A stretch of 32,799 nt of DNA from contig UQWE01000004.1 in NCBI GenBank assembly GCA_900544655.1, positions 1 through 32,799 on the forward strand, in the 5' to 3' direction. The notes below the pieces were generated by a model. That model was not told the DNA's origin. It saw nothing but the letters and a program-made list of their open reading frames with translations, and ran no database searches. How positions within the stretch are numbered: position 1 is the stretch's first letter; every line of letters starts with the position of its first letter. The translations under genes and the position numbers were made by a program. Source of the DNA: an uncultured Coriobacteriaceae bacterium (GTDB lineage Bacteria > Actinomycetota > Coriobacteriia > Coriobacteriales > Atopobiaceae). Positions 1-6,807 of this stretch are shown here, piece by piece.

Positions 1-1263
1 GATACGCAGGCCGCCCCCCCCCCGGGCTCCCCCATCCGCAAGCCGCTTAAGGCGGCGCTCGTTCTCGGCGCGATGGGACCGGGTCTCTTGACCGCACTCG
101 CCGGCATGGACGCCGGCGGCGTGGCGACCTTCTCAAACGCCGGAGCCGTCTTTGGCTATGAGCAGCTGTGGAGCATCCCGGTGATGTGTTTCCTGCTCAT
201 CGTCGTGCAGGAGACCGCCGCGCGCATGGGCTGCGTCACGGGCAAGGGCTTTGCGGCGCTCATTCGCGAGCAGTATGGCGTGCGCCTTTCTGCGTTCGCG
301 ATGCTGGCGCTCATCATCTCCAACACGGCCGTCACGCTGTCTGAGTTCGCGGGCATTGCCTCCGGTATGCAGCTGTTTGGCGTTCCGCCCATCGTGAGCG
401 TGCCCATTGCCGCCATCGCAGTGTGGCTCTTGGGTATGAGCGGGTCCTACAAGCGCATCGAGAAGATTCTCCTCGCTATTGGCTGCGTGTTCGTGACGTA
501 CGTCGCGGCGAGCTTCATGGTGGGGCCGGATTGGGGCGTGGTGCTTCACTCCACGTTCCTACCGCAGGTCAACGTGACGCCCGCATACGTGAGCCTGCTG
601 GTGGCAAACATCGGTACCACTATCTCGCCGTATATGATCTTCATGGGCCAAGGCAACGTCGTGGAGAAGAACTGCGACGCCGATGACCTTCCCTATCAGC
701 GGATCGACACCGTGAGCGGTGCCGTGGTGGCGCAGCTCATCGCTTTCTTCATCGTGGTCTGCACGGGCAGCGTGCTGCACCCAGCGGGAATCGAGGTCAA
801 TTCGGCCGAGGCTGCCGCCCGCGCGCTGGCGCCTCTCGCCGGCCCGTATGCCGAGGTCCTGTTTGGCGTGGGTCTCGTGGGCGCGAGCTTCCTTGCCGCG
901 TGCGTGCTGCCGGGCATCACCTCGAGTGCCGTGTGCGAGGCCTTTGGCTGGGAGCGCGGTCAGGACAAGAGCTGGGCCGAGGCCCCGGCGTATCGCGGCA
1001 TGGTCACGGCGATTACGCTGCTCTCCGCGCTTGTCGTCGTCATGCCCAACGTGGACCTCTTCGGCATCATGATGATCGCGCAGGTCATCAATGGCGTGCT
1101 GCTGCCGGTCCTTCTCGTCTTCATGGTGCGCATTGCCGACGACCGTCACGTCATGGGCGCCTACGCCAACAGCCGTCTCTGGACCACGCTGACCTGGTTC
1201 ATCGTGGTCGTCGTCGCGATCCTCACCGTCGTGATGTTCGTGCTGCAGGCCATGGGCTACTAG
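1..1263 (+). CDS. NRAMP-related divalent metal transporter, 5' partial
   Basis: The reading frame is open from base 1, so the true start lies left of the window; ATG at 73 would cut into the first membrane helix and is unlikely to be the start. It encodes a polytopic membrane protein that would import divalent metal using the proton gradient. The first helix has a G-P-G-L-L-T-A-L run followed by D-A-G-G where classical NRAMP proteins have D-P-G-N, and the sixth-helix region reads T-T-I-S-P-Y instead of the usual M-P-H. These changes are typical of the NRAMP-related subgroup described as magnesium/manganese transporters (a characterised member comes from Eggerthella lenta), so Mg2+ or Mn2+ is more likely than iron; that is inference. 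A run of ten C bases lies in the N-terminal coding part at 14-23. Family assignment is secure, the substrate is not. Confidence 0.88.
   Translation, partial: DTQAAPPPGSPIRKPLKAALVLGAMGPGLLTALAGMDAGGVATFSNAGAVFGYEQLWSIPVMCFLLIVVQETAARMGCVTGKGFAALIREQYGVRLSAFAMLALIISNTAVTLSEFAGIASGMQLFGVPPIVSVPIAAIAVWLLGMSGSYKRIEKILLAIGCVFVTYVAASFMVGPDWGVVLHSTFLPQVNVTPAYVSLLVANIGTTISPYMIFMGQGNVVEKNCDADDLPYQRIDTVSGAVVAQLIAFFIVVCTGSVLHPAGIEVNSAEAAARALAPLAGPYAEVLFGVGLVGASFLAACVLPGITSSAVCEAFGWERGQDKSWAEAPAYRGMVTAITLLSALVVVMPNVDLFGIMMIAQVINGVLLPVLLVFMVRIADDRHVMGAYANSRLWTTLTWFIVVVVAILTVVMFVLQAMGY
14..23 (+). repeat. Ten-base poly-C tract in the transporter coding region
   Basis: Ten consecutive C bases encode part of a Pro-rich segment just before the first membrane helix of the NRAMP-related transporter. 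Gain or loss of one C would shift the frame and remove the first helix, so this could act as a slippage switch. Confidence 0.85.
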
Positions 1264-1694
1264 CAGCGCTTTTTCGCGCATAGCCGAGCTGCCGAGACAT
1301 GCGTTATTTCGAGATGTGGCGCCGTTTTGTTCCCAATAACTCGAAAAAGCGCATGTATCGAGGTGTGACAATCGCCTTTTGCCCGGAGAAGGGAGTGGCG
1401 CCCGCGCGCTCTGTGCTTGCGATCTCGCTTGCGCGGATCGAGGCGCGGCGCTTGAGGTGAGCGTATTCTGACATTATTGTTTTTGGTTTATTGGAGCGCT
1501 TGCAAAGCGGTTCTTGTCAATTGATATCATCCCAGCTAATCACGTCTATCTGGTCCGTTTTCTAGACTAGTTTGGCACGAATTGGAGAAAGCGTGTTAGA
1601 TACGTGTTTGATTCTGGTTTGAGTGCGTGGGACTATTTCCGCTTTTGCCGACTAGCGATGCCCTCTTCACTCATGCTCTTGCTAGGACGGGAGT
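1264..1694. other. 431-bp intergenic stretch, relatively AT-rich
   Basis: No credible gene is seen. The left part holds the first copy of a dispersed hairpin repeat (1291-1367). The right part is clearly more AT-rich than its surroundings and probably contains the promoter of the following AbiEi/DUF559-like gene, but I could not identify convincing -35 and -10 boxes. Confidence 0.6.
1291..1367. repeat. Dispersed hairpin repeat, copy 1
   Basis: An imperfect inverted repeat pairs 1293-1313 with 1340-1360 (18 of 21 positions). Its first 28 bases (1291-1318) are identical to 2772-2799, in the same orientation. Located 28 bases after the transporter stop, it could also end that transcript. Confidence 0.75.
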
Positions 1695-2702
1695 ATGGAG
1701 GGGCCCTTGGGAAAAGTCAGTCGTGCAAAGCGTAGCGTAAACAAAAGGCTTGATGCTCTGCTAAAGTCGGCTGAGCTTGACAGTTGCTGTCTCGCGGCGG
1801 ATGCCCCGTGGCTCTCGTCCTCTTTGGCTGTTCGTGAGCAGAATGGTGACGTTTTGCACGTCCGACATGGTCTGTACGCACGCGCTAGTTATTGGGCGGC
1901 ATTGAACCAGGTTGAGAGGCACCTTCATATCGCTCGAGCTCTTGCGCGCAAGCATCCCAACTGGATCTTTTGCAGGATGACTGCCGCACTGGCACTCGGC
2001 CTATCGGTTACGTATGCGCGCCACAGTTTTGAAGAGGTGCCCATTGAGATTGCTGTGCCTTCGAATACACACTGCGGATTGCGGCACGGGGTGAGACTGC
2101 TGCCCCACGAGGCGGGCGGGACGCTCTGGCAGGCATCTGGCTTACTTGTCACCCGCCCTGCGCGGACGGTGTTCGACTGCGTTCGCAGTCTGCCGTTTGA
2201 CGAATCGCTGGCGATGGCAGATTCTGCGCTCCACCTGAGGCTAATGCGCGAAGACGAGCTCGCGACGCTTGTCGAGGATGCTGGTCCCGCGAGGGGAATT
2301 AGGAATGCTCGGCGCGTTCTCGCTCATATGGATGGCAGGTCGGAGAGTGGCGGGGAGTCAATGGTGCGCGCACGGATGATTGAGCTCGGCTACGTAGTGC
2401 CCGAGTTGCAGGTTGAGTTCCCCAATCCGCTGGCGCCGGGGCGTGCGTATCGTGCCGACATGCTCGTGCGATGCGGTGAAAGACTCGTCGTCGTGGAGCT
2501 TGATGGAAAGTGCAAATACGAGGAACCCGAAATGCTAGGCGGCAGGACGACGCTCGGGGTCCTGCTCGACGAACGTCAGCGTGAGGCCCTGCTCACGTCC
2601 CATGGCGTTGAGGTGATGCGTCTGCGCTATGAGGACGTAATGGACGAGGCTCGCTTTGTAAGGATGATGGATGCCTATAGGATCCCTCGTGCGACGAGGT
2701 GA
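1695..2702 (+). CDS. AbiEi-like winged-helix protein with DUF559/PD-(D/E)XK-type C-terminal domain
   Basis: A 335-residue cytoplasmic protein. The N-terminal part (about 15-100) resembles the winged-helix and following helices of AbiEi-type proteins, with a basic V-R-H-G-L-Y-A wing. The C-terminal part (about 215-325) resembles the DUF559/Vsr-like nuclease fold: a Glu in G-G-E-S near 220, R-A-D-M near 253 and V-V-V-E-L-D-G-K near 265-272, which would supply the D and ExK metal-binding residues. Such proteins are common as lone genes in Actinobacteria; some relatives are annotated as type IV antitoxins, but no AbiEii toxin gene lies beside this one and the function is unproven. Codon use is less GC-rich than in the neighbours, suggesting transfer. 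The GGAG before ATG 1695 sits too close, so TTG at 1707, preceded by GGAGGGG, is a credible alternative start. Confidence 0.72.
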   Translation: MEGPLGKVSRAKRSVNKRLDALLKSAELDSCCLAADAPWLSSSLAVREQNGDVLHVRHGLYARASYWAALNQVERHLHIARALARKHPNWIFCRMTAALALGLSVTYARHSFEEVPIEIAVPSNTHCGLRHGVRLLPHEAGGTLWQASGLLVTRPARTVFDCVRSLPFDESLAMADSALHLRLMREDELATLVEDAGPARGIRNARRVLAHMDGRSESGGESMVRARMIELGYVVPELQVEFPNPLAPGRAYRADMLVRCGERLVVVELDGKCKYEEPEMLGGRTTLGVLLDERQREALLTSHGVEVMRLRYEDVMDEARFVRMMDAYRIPRATR

Positions 2703-2769
2703 AATTGTGCGCGAGCTTGTTGTGTCGAGTCTGGGTTAGCTGACTTTCCTGTGAGCTGCGCAAAACGGG

Positions 2770-2845
2770 CCGCCGAGACATGCGTTATTTCGAGATGTGA
2801 GCCGCGTGCCGGGCTCACATCTCGAATTTCTGCATGTCTCGGCGG
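2770..2845. repeat. Dispersed hairpin repeat, copy 2 (large palindrome)
   Basis: Two 34-base arms (2770-2803 and 2812-2845) pair around an 8-base loop. The outer 14 and inner 14 pairs are perfect and are separated by a mostly mismatched 6-base internal loop. Bases 2772-2799 repeat 1291-1318 exactly. It lies 67 bases after the AbiEi-like gene and runs directly into the 13-bp tandem array. Confidence 0.88.
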
Positions 2846-2919
2846 AAACGTGCGGCGGAAACGTGCGGCGGAAACGTGCGGCGGAAACGTGCGGCGGAAA
2901 CGTGCGGCGGAAACGTGCG
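2842..2919. repeat. 13-bp tandem repeat, six copies
   Basis: The unit GCGGAAACGTGCG is repeated six times without change at 13-base spacing. Thirteen is not a multiple of three and the apparent reading frames through it are low-complexity artefacts. The array starts inside the right arm of the palindrome and ends about 20 bases from the end of the deoC remnant. Confidence 0.93.
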
Positions 2920-2938
2920 AACACGGCGATCGGTCTCC

Positions 2939-3061
2939 TCAGAAGTGATTCTCGAGTGCCTCGTCGCAGAGTTTGCGCATGTCGGCGTCGGTGGCGTTCG
3001 GCTGGAGGTCCGTGTGGTCGAAGAGGCGGGTGAGGTCATCGAGCGCATAGCGTTCGGTCAT
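2939..3061 (-). pseudogene. deoC: Truncated deoC (deoxyribose-phosphate aldolase) N-terminal remnant
   Basis: A 40-codon frame on the minus strand starts at ATG 3061 with a good GGAG site about eight bases upstream and stops at 2939. Its peptide matches the N-terminus of deoxyribose-phosphate aldolase: L-F-D-H-T, then N-A-T, then K-L-C-D-E-A-L-E, ending in H-F. Over 31 residues 19 are identical to the intact DeoC at 18507-19151. The frame stops just where DeoC continues with A-S-V-C-V, and the 13-bp array begins about 20 bases further on. All catalytic residues are missing, so this is a gene fragment, although its start and ribosome site are intact and a short peptide could still be made. It is a different paralogue, not a copy of the intact gene. 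Confidence 0.8.
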
Positions 3062-3103
3062 GGATCGCTCCAATCGACGAAGAGGTACGTGAATGCAGTC
3101 ACC

Positions 3104-3128
3104 TTATAACGTTACAATACGTATTAAA
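3104..3128. promoter_or_regulatory. Candidate operator between the deoC remnant and the GntR regulator
   Basis: Two 8-base palindromes, TAACGTTA (3107-3114) and ATACGTAT (3117-3124), lie centre to centre ten bases apart in an AT-rich patch. They share the TAACG core with the repeated sites at 4268 and 4361, so autoregulation by the GntR protein is plausible. The link is inference. Confidence 0.45.
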
Positions 3129-3346
3129 GCCGTCACGTCGTTTCTTCTCAGCGAGCGGTGCGAGACTTGCGATGTTACTGTCCGAAAAGTGTTCTAGCTG
3201 GTTAGGCGTTAGAATAAAAGGACGGATGCATGCCGTTGGACCGGCGTCTCGGTGGGGGCGTGGCGGTGCTCCGGCAGCGTGTCGGAGGCACTTCATTGTT
3301 GCGTTGGCGACCTGGTAATCAAACGGAACCGGGAGGTACAGGACAT

Positions 3347-4087
3347 ATGGCAAAGCAAGTGATGACATCGTCGCTTATGCCCTTGTACCTGCAGGTTGTT
3401 GGGAATATCAAGTACGCTATCGATTCCGGCAAGTATAAGGTAGGCGACAAGATCCCCACCGAGGCTGAGCTGGGCGAGCAGTACGGCGTGAGCCGCATCA
3501 CCGTTCGTCGTGCCGTGAGCGAGCTCGTTGAGGCCGGATACCTCGTGAAGCAGCAGGGGCGTGGAACGTTCGTCAAGAGCTCGCGCGATCTCATGATGGT
3601 GCAGCACAGGACGGACCTCGAGGTCCAGAGCTTTAGCGAGGCTTGTCGCAACAGCGGCTACGCTCCCGGATCAATCGAGACAGAGCACGGCGTCCGCGAG
3701 GCGGCTCCGGATGAGTGCGCGTTCCTCGGCCTTTCCGAGGGTGACGAGGTTATCTTTTTCACGCGAGTCTGCCTTGCGGACTCGACGCCCATCATGATCG
3801 AGACGAACGTGTTTCCGAGGGCAGGGTTCGAGTTCCTCGTAGATGCGAAGCTCGGCGGCATTTCGCTGTACAAGCTGATTGAGGAGAAGGCCGGCAAGGT
3901 TCCCCATATGGTGGGCGAGTGTCGAATCAGTTCTACTCGTGCCGACGCTGTGCTCGCGGATGCGCTGAGCGTTTCTGCCGGCGAGCCGCTCTTCGTGTTC
4001 ACCGCGCAATACAACGATCAGGACGAGAAGCCGCTCTACATGGGCGTTCAGCGCGTCGTGGGGTCCCGCTACACCTTCGCGTTCTAG
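3347..4087 (+). CDS. GntR/HutC-family transcriptional regulator with UTRA domain
   Basis: A 246-residue DNA-binding repressor or activator. The N-terminal winged helix covers about residues 10-75, with the family signature P-L-Y-L-Q, then G-D-K-I-P-T-E-A-E-L and S-R-I-T-V-R-R-A-V, and G-R-G-T-F-V closing the wing. The remaining residues (about 95-240) form a UTRA ligand-binding domain that typically senses a sugar phosphate or related metabolite. ATG 3347 is chosen because GGGAGG lies about ten bases upstream; a longer frame starting near 3230 lacks such a site and adds non-family sequence. The downstream cluster of permease, PTS and SIS proteins is the likely target, as with FrlR of fructoselysine operons, which belongs to the same family. 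The last codons and the stop are tandemly duplicated downstream. Confidence 0.88.
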   Translation: MAKQVMTSSLMPLYLQVVGNIKYAIDSGKYKVGDKIPTEAELGEQYGVSRITVRRAVSELVEAGYLVKQQGRGTFVKSSRDLMMVQHRTDLEVQSFSEACRNSGYAPGSIETEHGVREAAPDECAFLGLSEGDEVIFFTRVCLADSTPIMIETNVFPRAGFEFLVDAKLGGISLYKLIEEKAGKVPHMVGECRISSTRADAVLADALSVSAGEPLFVFTAQYNDQDEKPLYMGVQRVVGSRYTFAF

Positions 4088-4170
4088 CGGCGACGCGTCA
4101 TGTGATCCCGCTACACCTTCGCGTTCTAGCGGCGGCGCATCGTGTGACTCCGCCACACCTTCGTGACTCA
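4064..4170 (+). repeat. 42-bp tandem duplication over the gntR 3' end
   Basis: A 42-base unit beginning in the final codons of the regulator (4064) is repeated at 4106 and, in shorter and more diverged form, at 4148. The first two units differ at only a few positions, and each contains the TTCTAG with the stop codon. Confidence 0.85.
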
Positions 4171-4208
4171 TAATTCGTCATCTAGCAGCGAGCTTGAAAG
4201 CCGTTCAG

Positions 4209-4242
4209 AAGCCCTGGGTATCGTGACGTCCGGGGCTTTTCT
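4209..4242 (+). terminator. Rho-independent terminator after the GntR gene
   Basis: AAGCCCTGG (4209-4217) pairs with CCGGGGCTT (4230-4238) with one G-T pair, followed by TTTTCT. It would separate the regulator transcript from the permease-PTS operon. Confidence 0.7.
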
Positions 4243-4250
4243 CCATCCGG

Positions 4251-4379
4251 CGTTATCGATAACGAATATAACGATATATAACGTTTGCCGGATGTCTCAT
4301 GCCGTTCACCCCACTTGGCTGGTCATATGGCCCCAGGGCGTCTATGGTGAAGATGTCGCTATAACGATATATGACGTTT
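4251..4379. promoter_or_regulatory. Repeated operator-like sites upstream of the permease-PTS operon
   Basis: A perfect 14-base palindrome CGTTATCGATAACG (4251-4264) is followed by ATAACGATATATAACGTTT (4268-4286). The same 19-mer with one change recurs at 4361-4379, 93 bases on. The repeats are AT-rich in a GC-rich context and sit where a GntR-type repressor would control the operon beginning at 4504. Looping between the two sites is possible. Confidence 0.6.
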
Positions 4380-4386
4380 CATGAAT

Positions 4387-4432
4387 GGTAACAAGCGGAG
4401 GCGACACTTGGTAACAAGCGGAGGCGACGCTT
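4387..4432 (+). repeat. 23-bp tandem duplication
   Basis: Two adjacent 23-base copies (4387-4409 and 4410-4432), beginning GGTAACAAGCGG, differ at one base. They lie between the second operator-like site and the permease gene, in the untranslated leader. Confidence 0.88.
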
Positions 4433-4503
4433 AGACGGCAGTCGGAGCTAGGTGAGGGTGCGTCAAAAGCGGTGCCCGGCGCGTTTGGAGCCAGGGCGAA
4501 GCG

Positions 4504-5439
4504 ATGAAGGACGCGGACAGGCGCGGGGGCGAGGTGAAGATGACGAACTTGACGGCAGAAAACAGGACGGGTGGCTACGCCGACCTCTTCCTTACGGCTC
4601 TGTGCTGGAGTTTCGTCGGACTCTTCACGAGGTCTAACGCTTGCTCCGCATGGCTCACTTCTGCCGTGGCCTCGTTATCCGGCCTGCTCTTTCTCCTCGT
4701 CGTCGTACGTCCCACTCTCAGGTTCACCAAGCGCGCTGTGCTCGTTGGCCTTGCGAACTGCGTGATGAGCTTAACGTTTGTGTTCGCAAACAAGCTCACC
4801 TCCGTGGGCAATGCGATCGTCCTGCAGTACAGCTCGACAATCTTCGTCATCATCTACGAGTCGATTGAGCGCCGTCACCTCCCCCACGCCTCGAAGATCG
4901 GTGTTGTGGCGATGGCGTTTGCCGGCATGCTGCTGTTCTTCCTTGATGAGCTTACGGCCGAGGGGATGTTGGGCAATCTCCTTTCAATCGTCTCGGGCGC
5001 GTTCTTTGGCCTTGTGTTCTTCATGAACGCCAAGCCAGGCGCCCTTCCCATGCCCTCTTCGCTCGTGGGGTTTGCCGTGGCCTCGCTCGGCTTTCTTGTC
5101 GTCGCGCCCGAGGTTCCAACCGTCTCGCCTATGAACTGGGCGCTCATGCTTGGCCAGGGCATCGTGTGCTCTGGAGTCTCAAGCATCTTCTACGCCCGTG
5201 GCATTCGCCGTGTTCCTGCGTTCAGCGCGAACATGATCTGCATGAGCGAGGTCATTCTCGCGCCGACCTGGGCGTTTCTCGCCTTTGGTGAATCCTTCGG
5301 GCGCTTCGCTTTCATAGGCGCCATGCTGATCGTAGCAAGCATCGTCATCAACCTCGTTCTCGATAGTCGTGTGACATGCAAGGACGAGGGTCCCGCTGGG
5401 CATATAGTGTCCTGTGAGGGGTGCGAAAGCGCCCGGTGA
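4504..5439 (+). CDS. EamA/DMT-superfamily permease
   Basis: A 311-residue membrane protein of the drug/metabolite transporter superfamily, with about ten hydrophobic helices in two EamA halves and a short hydrophilic C-terminal tail. Members move amino acids, nucleosides, sugars or other metabolites in either direction; the substrate cannot be read from sequence. Only 26 bases separate its stop from the PTS IIB gene, so it is probably the first gene of that operon, which is unusual for a PTS cluster. Start choice is uncertain: ATG 4504 has a weak GGAG about twelve bases upstream, while ATG 4540 (codon 13) follows GAGGTG too closely. Confidence 0.8.
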   Translation: MKDADRRGGEVKMTNLTAENRTGGYADLFLTALCWSFVGLFTRSNACSAWLTSAVASLSGLLFLLVVVRPTLRFTKRAVLVGLANCVMSLTFVFANKLTSVGNAIVLQYSSTIFVIIYESIERRHLPHASKIGVVAMAFAGMLLFFLDELTAEGMLGNLLSIVSGAFFGLVFFMNAKPGALPMPSSLVGFAVASLGFLVVAPEVPTVSPMNWALMLGQGIVCSGVSSIFYARGIRRVPAFSANMICMSEVILAPTWAFLAFGESFGRFAFIGAMLIVASIVINLVLDSRVTCKDEGPAGHIVSCEGCESAR

Positions 5440-5465
5440 ACTAACCAGGGAGAACGGAGAGTATC

Positions 5466-5939
5466 ATGGCAGAAGCAGGAATCGTTTGGACGCGCATCGA
5501 TAACCGCCTCGTCCACGGCCAGGTGGGAAACGCCTGGGTGGGCGCCACCGGCGCCAATCTCGTCATCGTCGCTGATGACGCGGCGGCCGAGGACAAAGTC
5601 CAGCAGCAGCTCATGAAGATGACGGCGGAGTCCGCAGGCTGTGACATCAAGTTCTTCACGCTCGACCACGCCATCGATGTCTTCTCTCGCAAGACCCCGA
5701 AGAAGTCGATCCTGCTCGTGGTCCATGATCCCGCGGCCGTTCGCAAGCTCGTCGAGGGCGGCGTGCCCATCAAGAGCGTGAACGTTGGCAACATGCACGC
5801 TGACGGCAAGAAGACCGTCTACCACGAGTCTCACGTCTATGTGGACGATCAGGACCTCGCCGATTTCGACGCCATCAAGGCGGCTGGCGTTGACCTCTTC
5901 ATCCAGATTCTCCCCACCGACCACAAGACCGAGATTTAG
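5466..5939 (+). CDS. PTS mannose/fructose/sorbose-family EIIB component
   Basis: A 157-residue cytoplasmic phosphotransfer protein of the mannose (ManXYZ) family. It takes a phosphate from EIIA and passes it to the sugar during transport through IIC/IID. The N-terminal R-I-D-N-R-L-V-H-G-Q-V block contains the phospho-accepting His17, and the length matches separate IIB subunits. Translation starts at ATG 5466 behind a GGAGA site. It follows the EamA permease by 26 bases and precedes IIC by 61 bases. The co-located SIS proteins and PfkB kinase suggest that the sugar is an amino-sugar conjugate such as fructoselysine or glucoselysine. Confidence 0.92.
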   Translation: MAEAGIVWTRIDNRLVHGQVGNAWVGATGANLVIVADDAAAEDKVQQQLMKMTAESAGCDIKFFTLDHAIDVFSRKTPKKSILLVVHDPAAVRKLVEGGVPIKSVNVGNMHADGKKTVYHESHVYVDDQDLADFDAIKAAGVDLFIQILPTDHKTEI

Positions 5940-6000
5940 GAGGCGATGCCTGCGTAGCTAGCCGATTGCACGTGTCTGTTTGGAAGAAAGGAAGGAAAGC

Positions 6001-6807
6001 ATGGAGATTACCCTTGTACAAGGCCTGCTTCTCGCGCTCGTCGCATTTATCTGCGCGCTAGACCAGGTCTTCGAGGCGTTCTATTGGTTTCGCCCACTAG
6101 TCGTGTCGTTCTTTGCCGGCATCATGCTGGGCGACATGCAGCTGGGCATCGCCTGCGGAGCCGTGGCGGAGCTGAGCTATCTCGGCCTGCTCACCGTCGG
6201 CGGAACCGTCCCGCCTGACCCGCTGATGGCTGGCCTGATGACCGTGGTCATCGCCTACACCACCGGCCAGTCTGCAGAGGCGGCCCTTGGCCTGTCCCTG
6301 CCGTTCGCCCTCCTCGCGCAGTGGCTCGGCATCTTCTTCAACACCGTGTACGTCTCCGTCGCCCACAAGTGCGACGCCCTCGCCGCGGCTGGCGACGCGA
6401 AGGGCTTCAACCGCACCGTCTTGGGCGCCCTCATCCTGAAGGCTGGCGCCGTGGCGCTGCTCGCGTTCCTCTGCTCCTTCGCCCTCCAGGCTCCGCTTCA
6501 GGCCTTCGTCAACACCTTCCCCGTCTGGCTCGTCCATGGCTTCGAGGTTGCCGGCGGCATCCTGCCTGCGGTTGGCCTTGGCCTCCTGCTCATGGTCATG
6601 CTCAAGAGCAGCAACATCGCCTACCTGTTCCTCGGCTTCATCATGGCCACGTTCATGAACCTCCCGAACGTCCTGCCCATCGCCATTGCCGCGGTGTGCC
6701 TTGCTTACATCAACTTCGTGCATGAGAAGAAGGGTGACGACGCCATTGCCCTCGCCACCTCCTCGCACAGCGACACCGATGGGAGCGACGACGATGACGA
6801 CATCTAA
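6001..6807 (+). CDS. PTS mannose-family EIIC component with acidic C-terminal tail
   Basis: A 268-residue integral membrane subunit that with IID forms the sugar channel of a mannose-family PTS. Hydrophobic helices fill most of the length, and the N-terminal half has G-D-M-Q-L-G-I and the G-G-T-V-P-P-D-P segment typical of the family. ATG 6001 directly follows an AAGGAAGGAAAG ribosome site; a TTG seven codons upstream is in frame but less likely. The C-terminus ends in a short acidic tail, S-D-D-D-D-D-I. The last 14 bases overlap the start of IID, so the two are translationally coupled. Confidence 0.92.
   Translation: MEITLVQGLLLALVAFICALDQVFEAFYWFRPLVVSFFAGIMLGDMQLGIACGAVAELSYLGLLTVGGTVPPDPLMAGLMTVVIAYTTGQSAEAALGLSLPFALLAQWLGIFFNTVYVSVAHKCDALAAAGDAKGFNRTVLGALILKAGAVALLAFLCSFALQAPLQAFVNTFPVWLVHGFEVAGGILPAVGLGLLLMVMLKSSNIAYLFLGFIMATFMNLPNVLPIAIAAVCLAYINFVHEKKGDDAIALATSSHSDTDGSDDDDDI

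Noticed and set aside
559..1371. Long minus-strand frame opposite the metal transporter
   Set aside because: Its His/Asp-rich composition is the typical antisense shadow of a GC-rich gene; the plus strand has clear NRAMP motifs and no ribosome site supports this frame.
2842..2919. Possible CRISPR array
   Set aside because: The 13-base units abut directly, with no spacers, and no cas genes are in the window.
2736..3048. Small frames encoding repeated R-F-R-R-T-F-P-P-H-V-S-A units
   Set aside because: They are translations of the 13-bp array and palindrome in several frames; none has a ribosome site or plausible product.
5946..5957. Three-codon frame (ATG CCT GCG TAG) after a perfect AGGAGG between IIB and IIC
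   Set aside because: The AGGAGG overlaps the IIB stop and the frame is too short to be called a gene; it may at most affect coupling.
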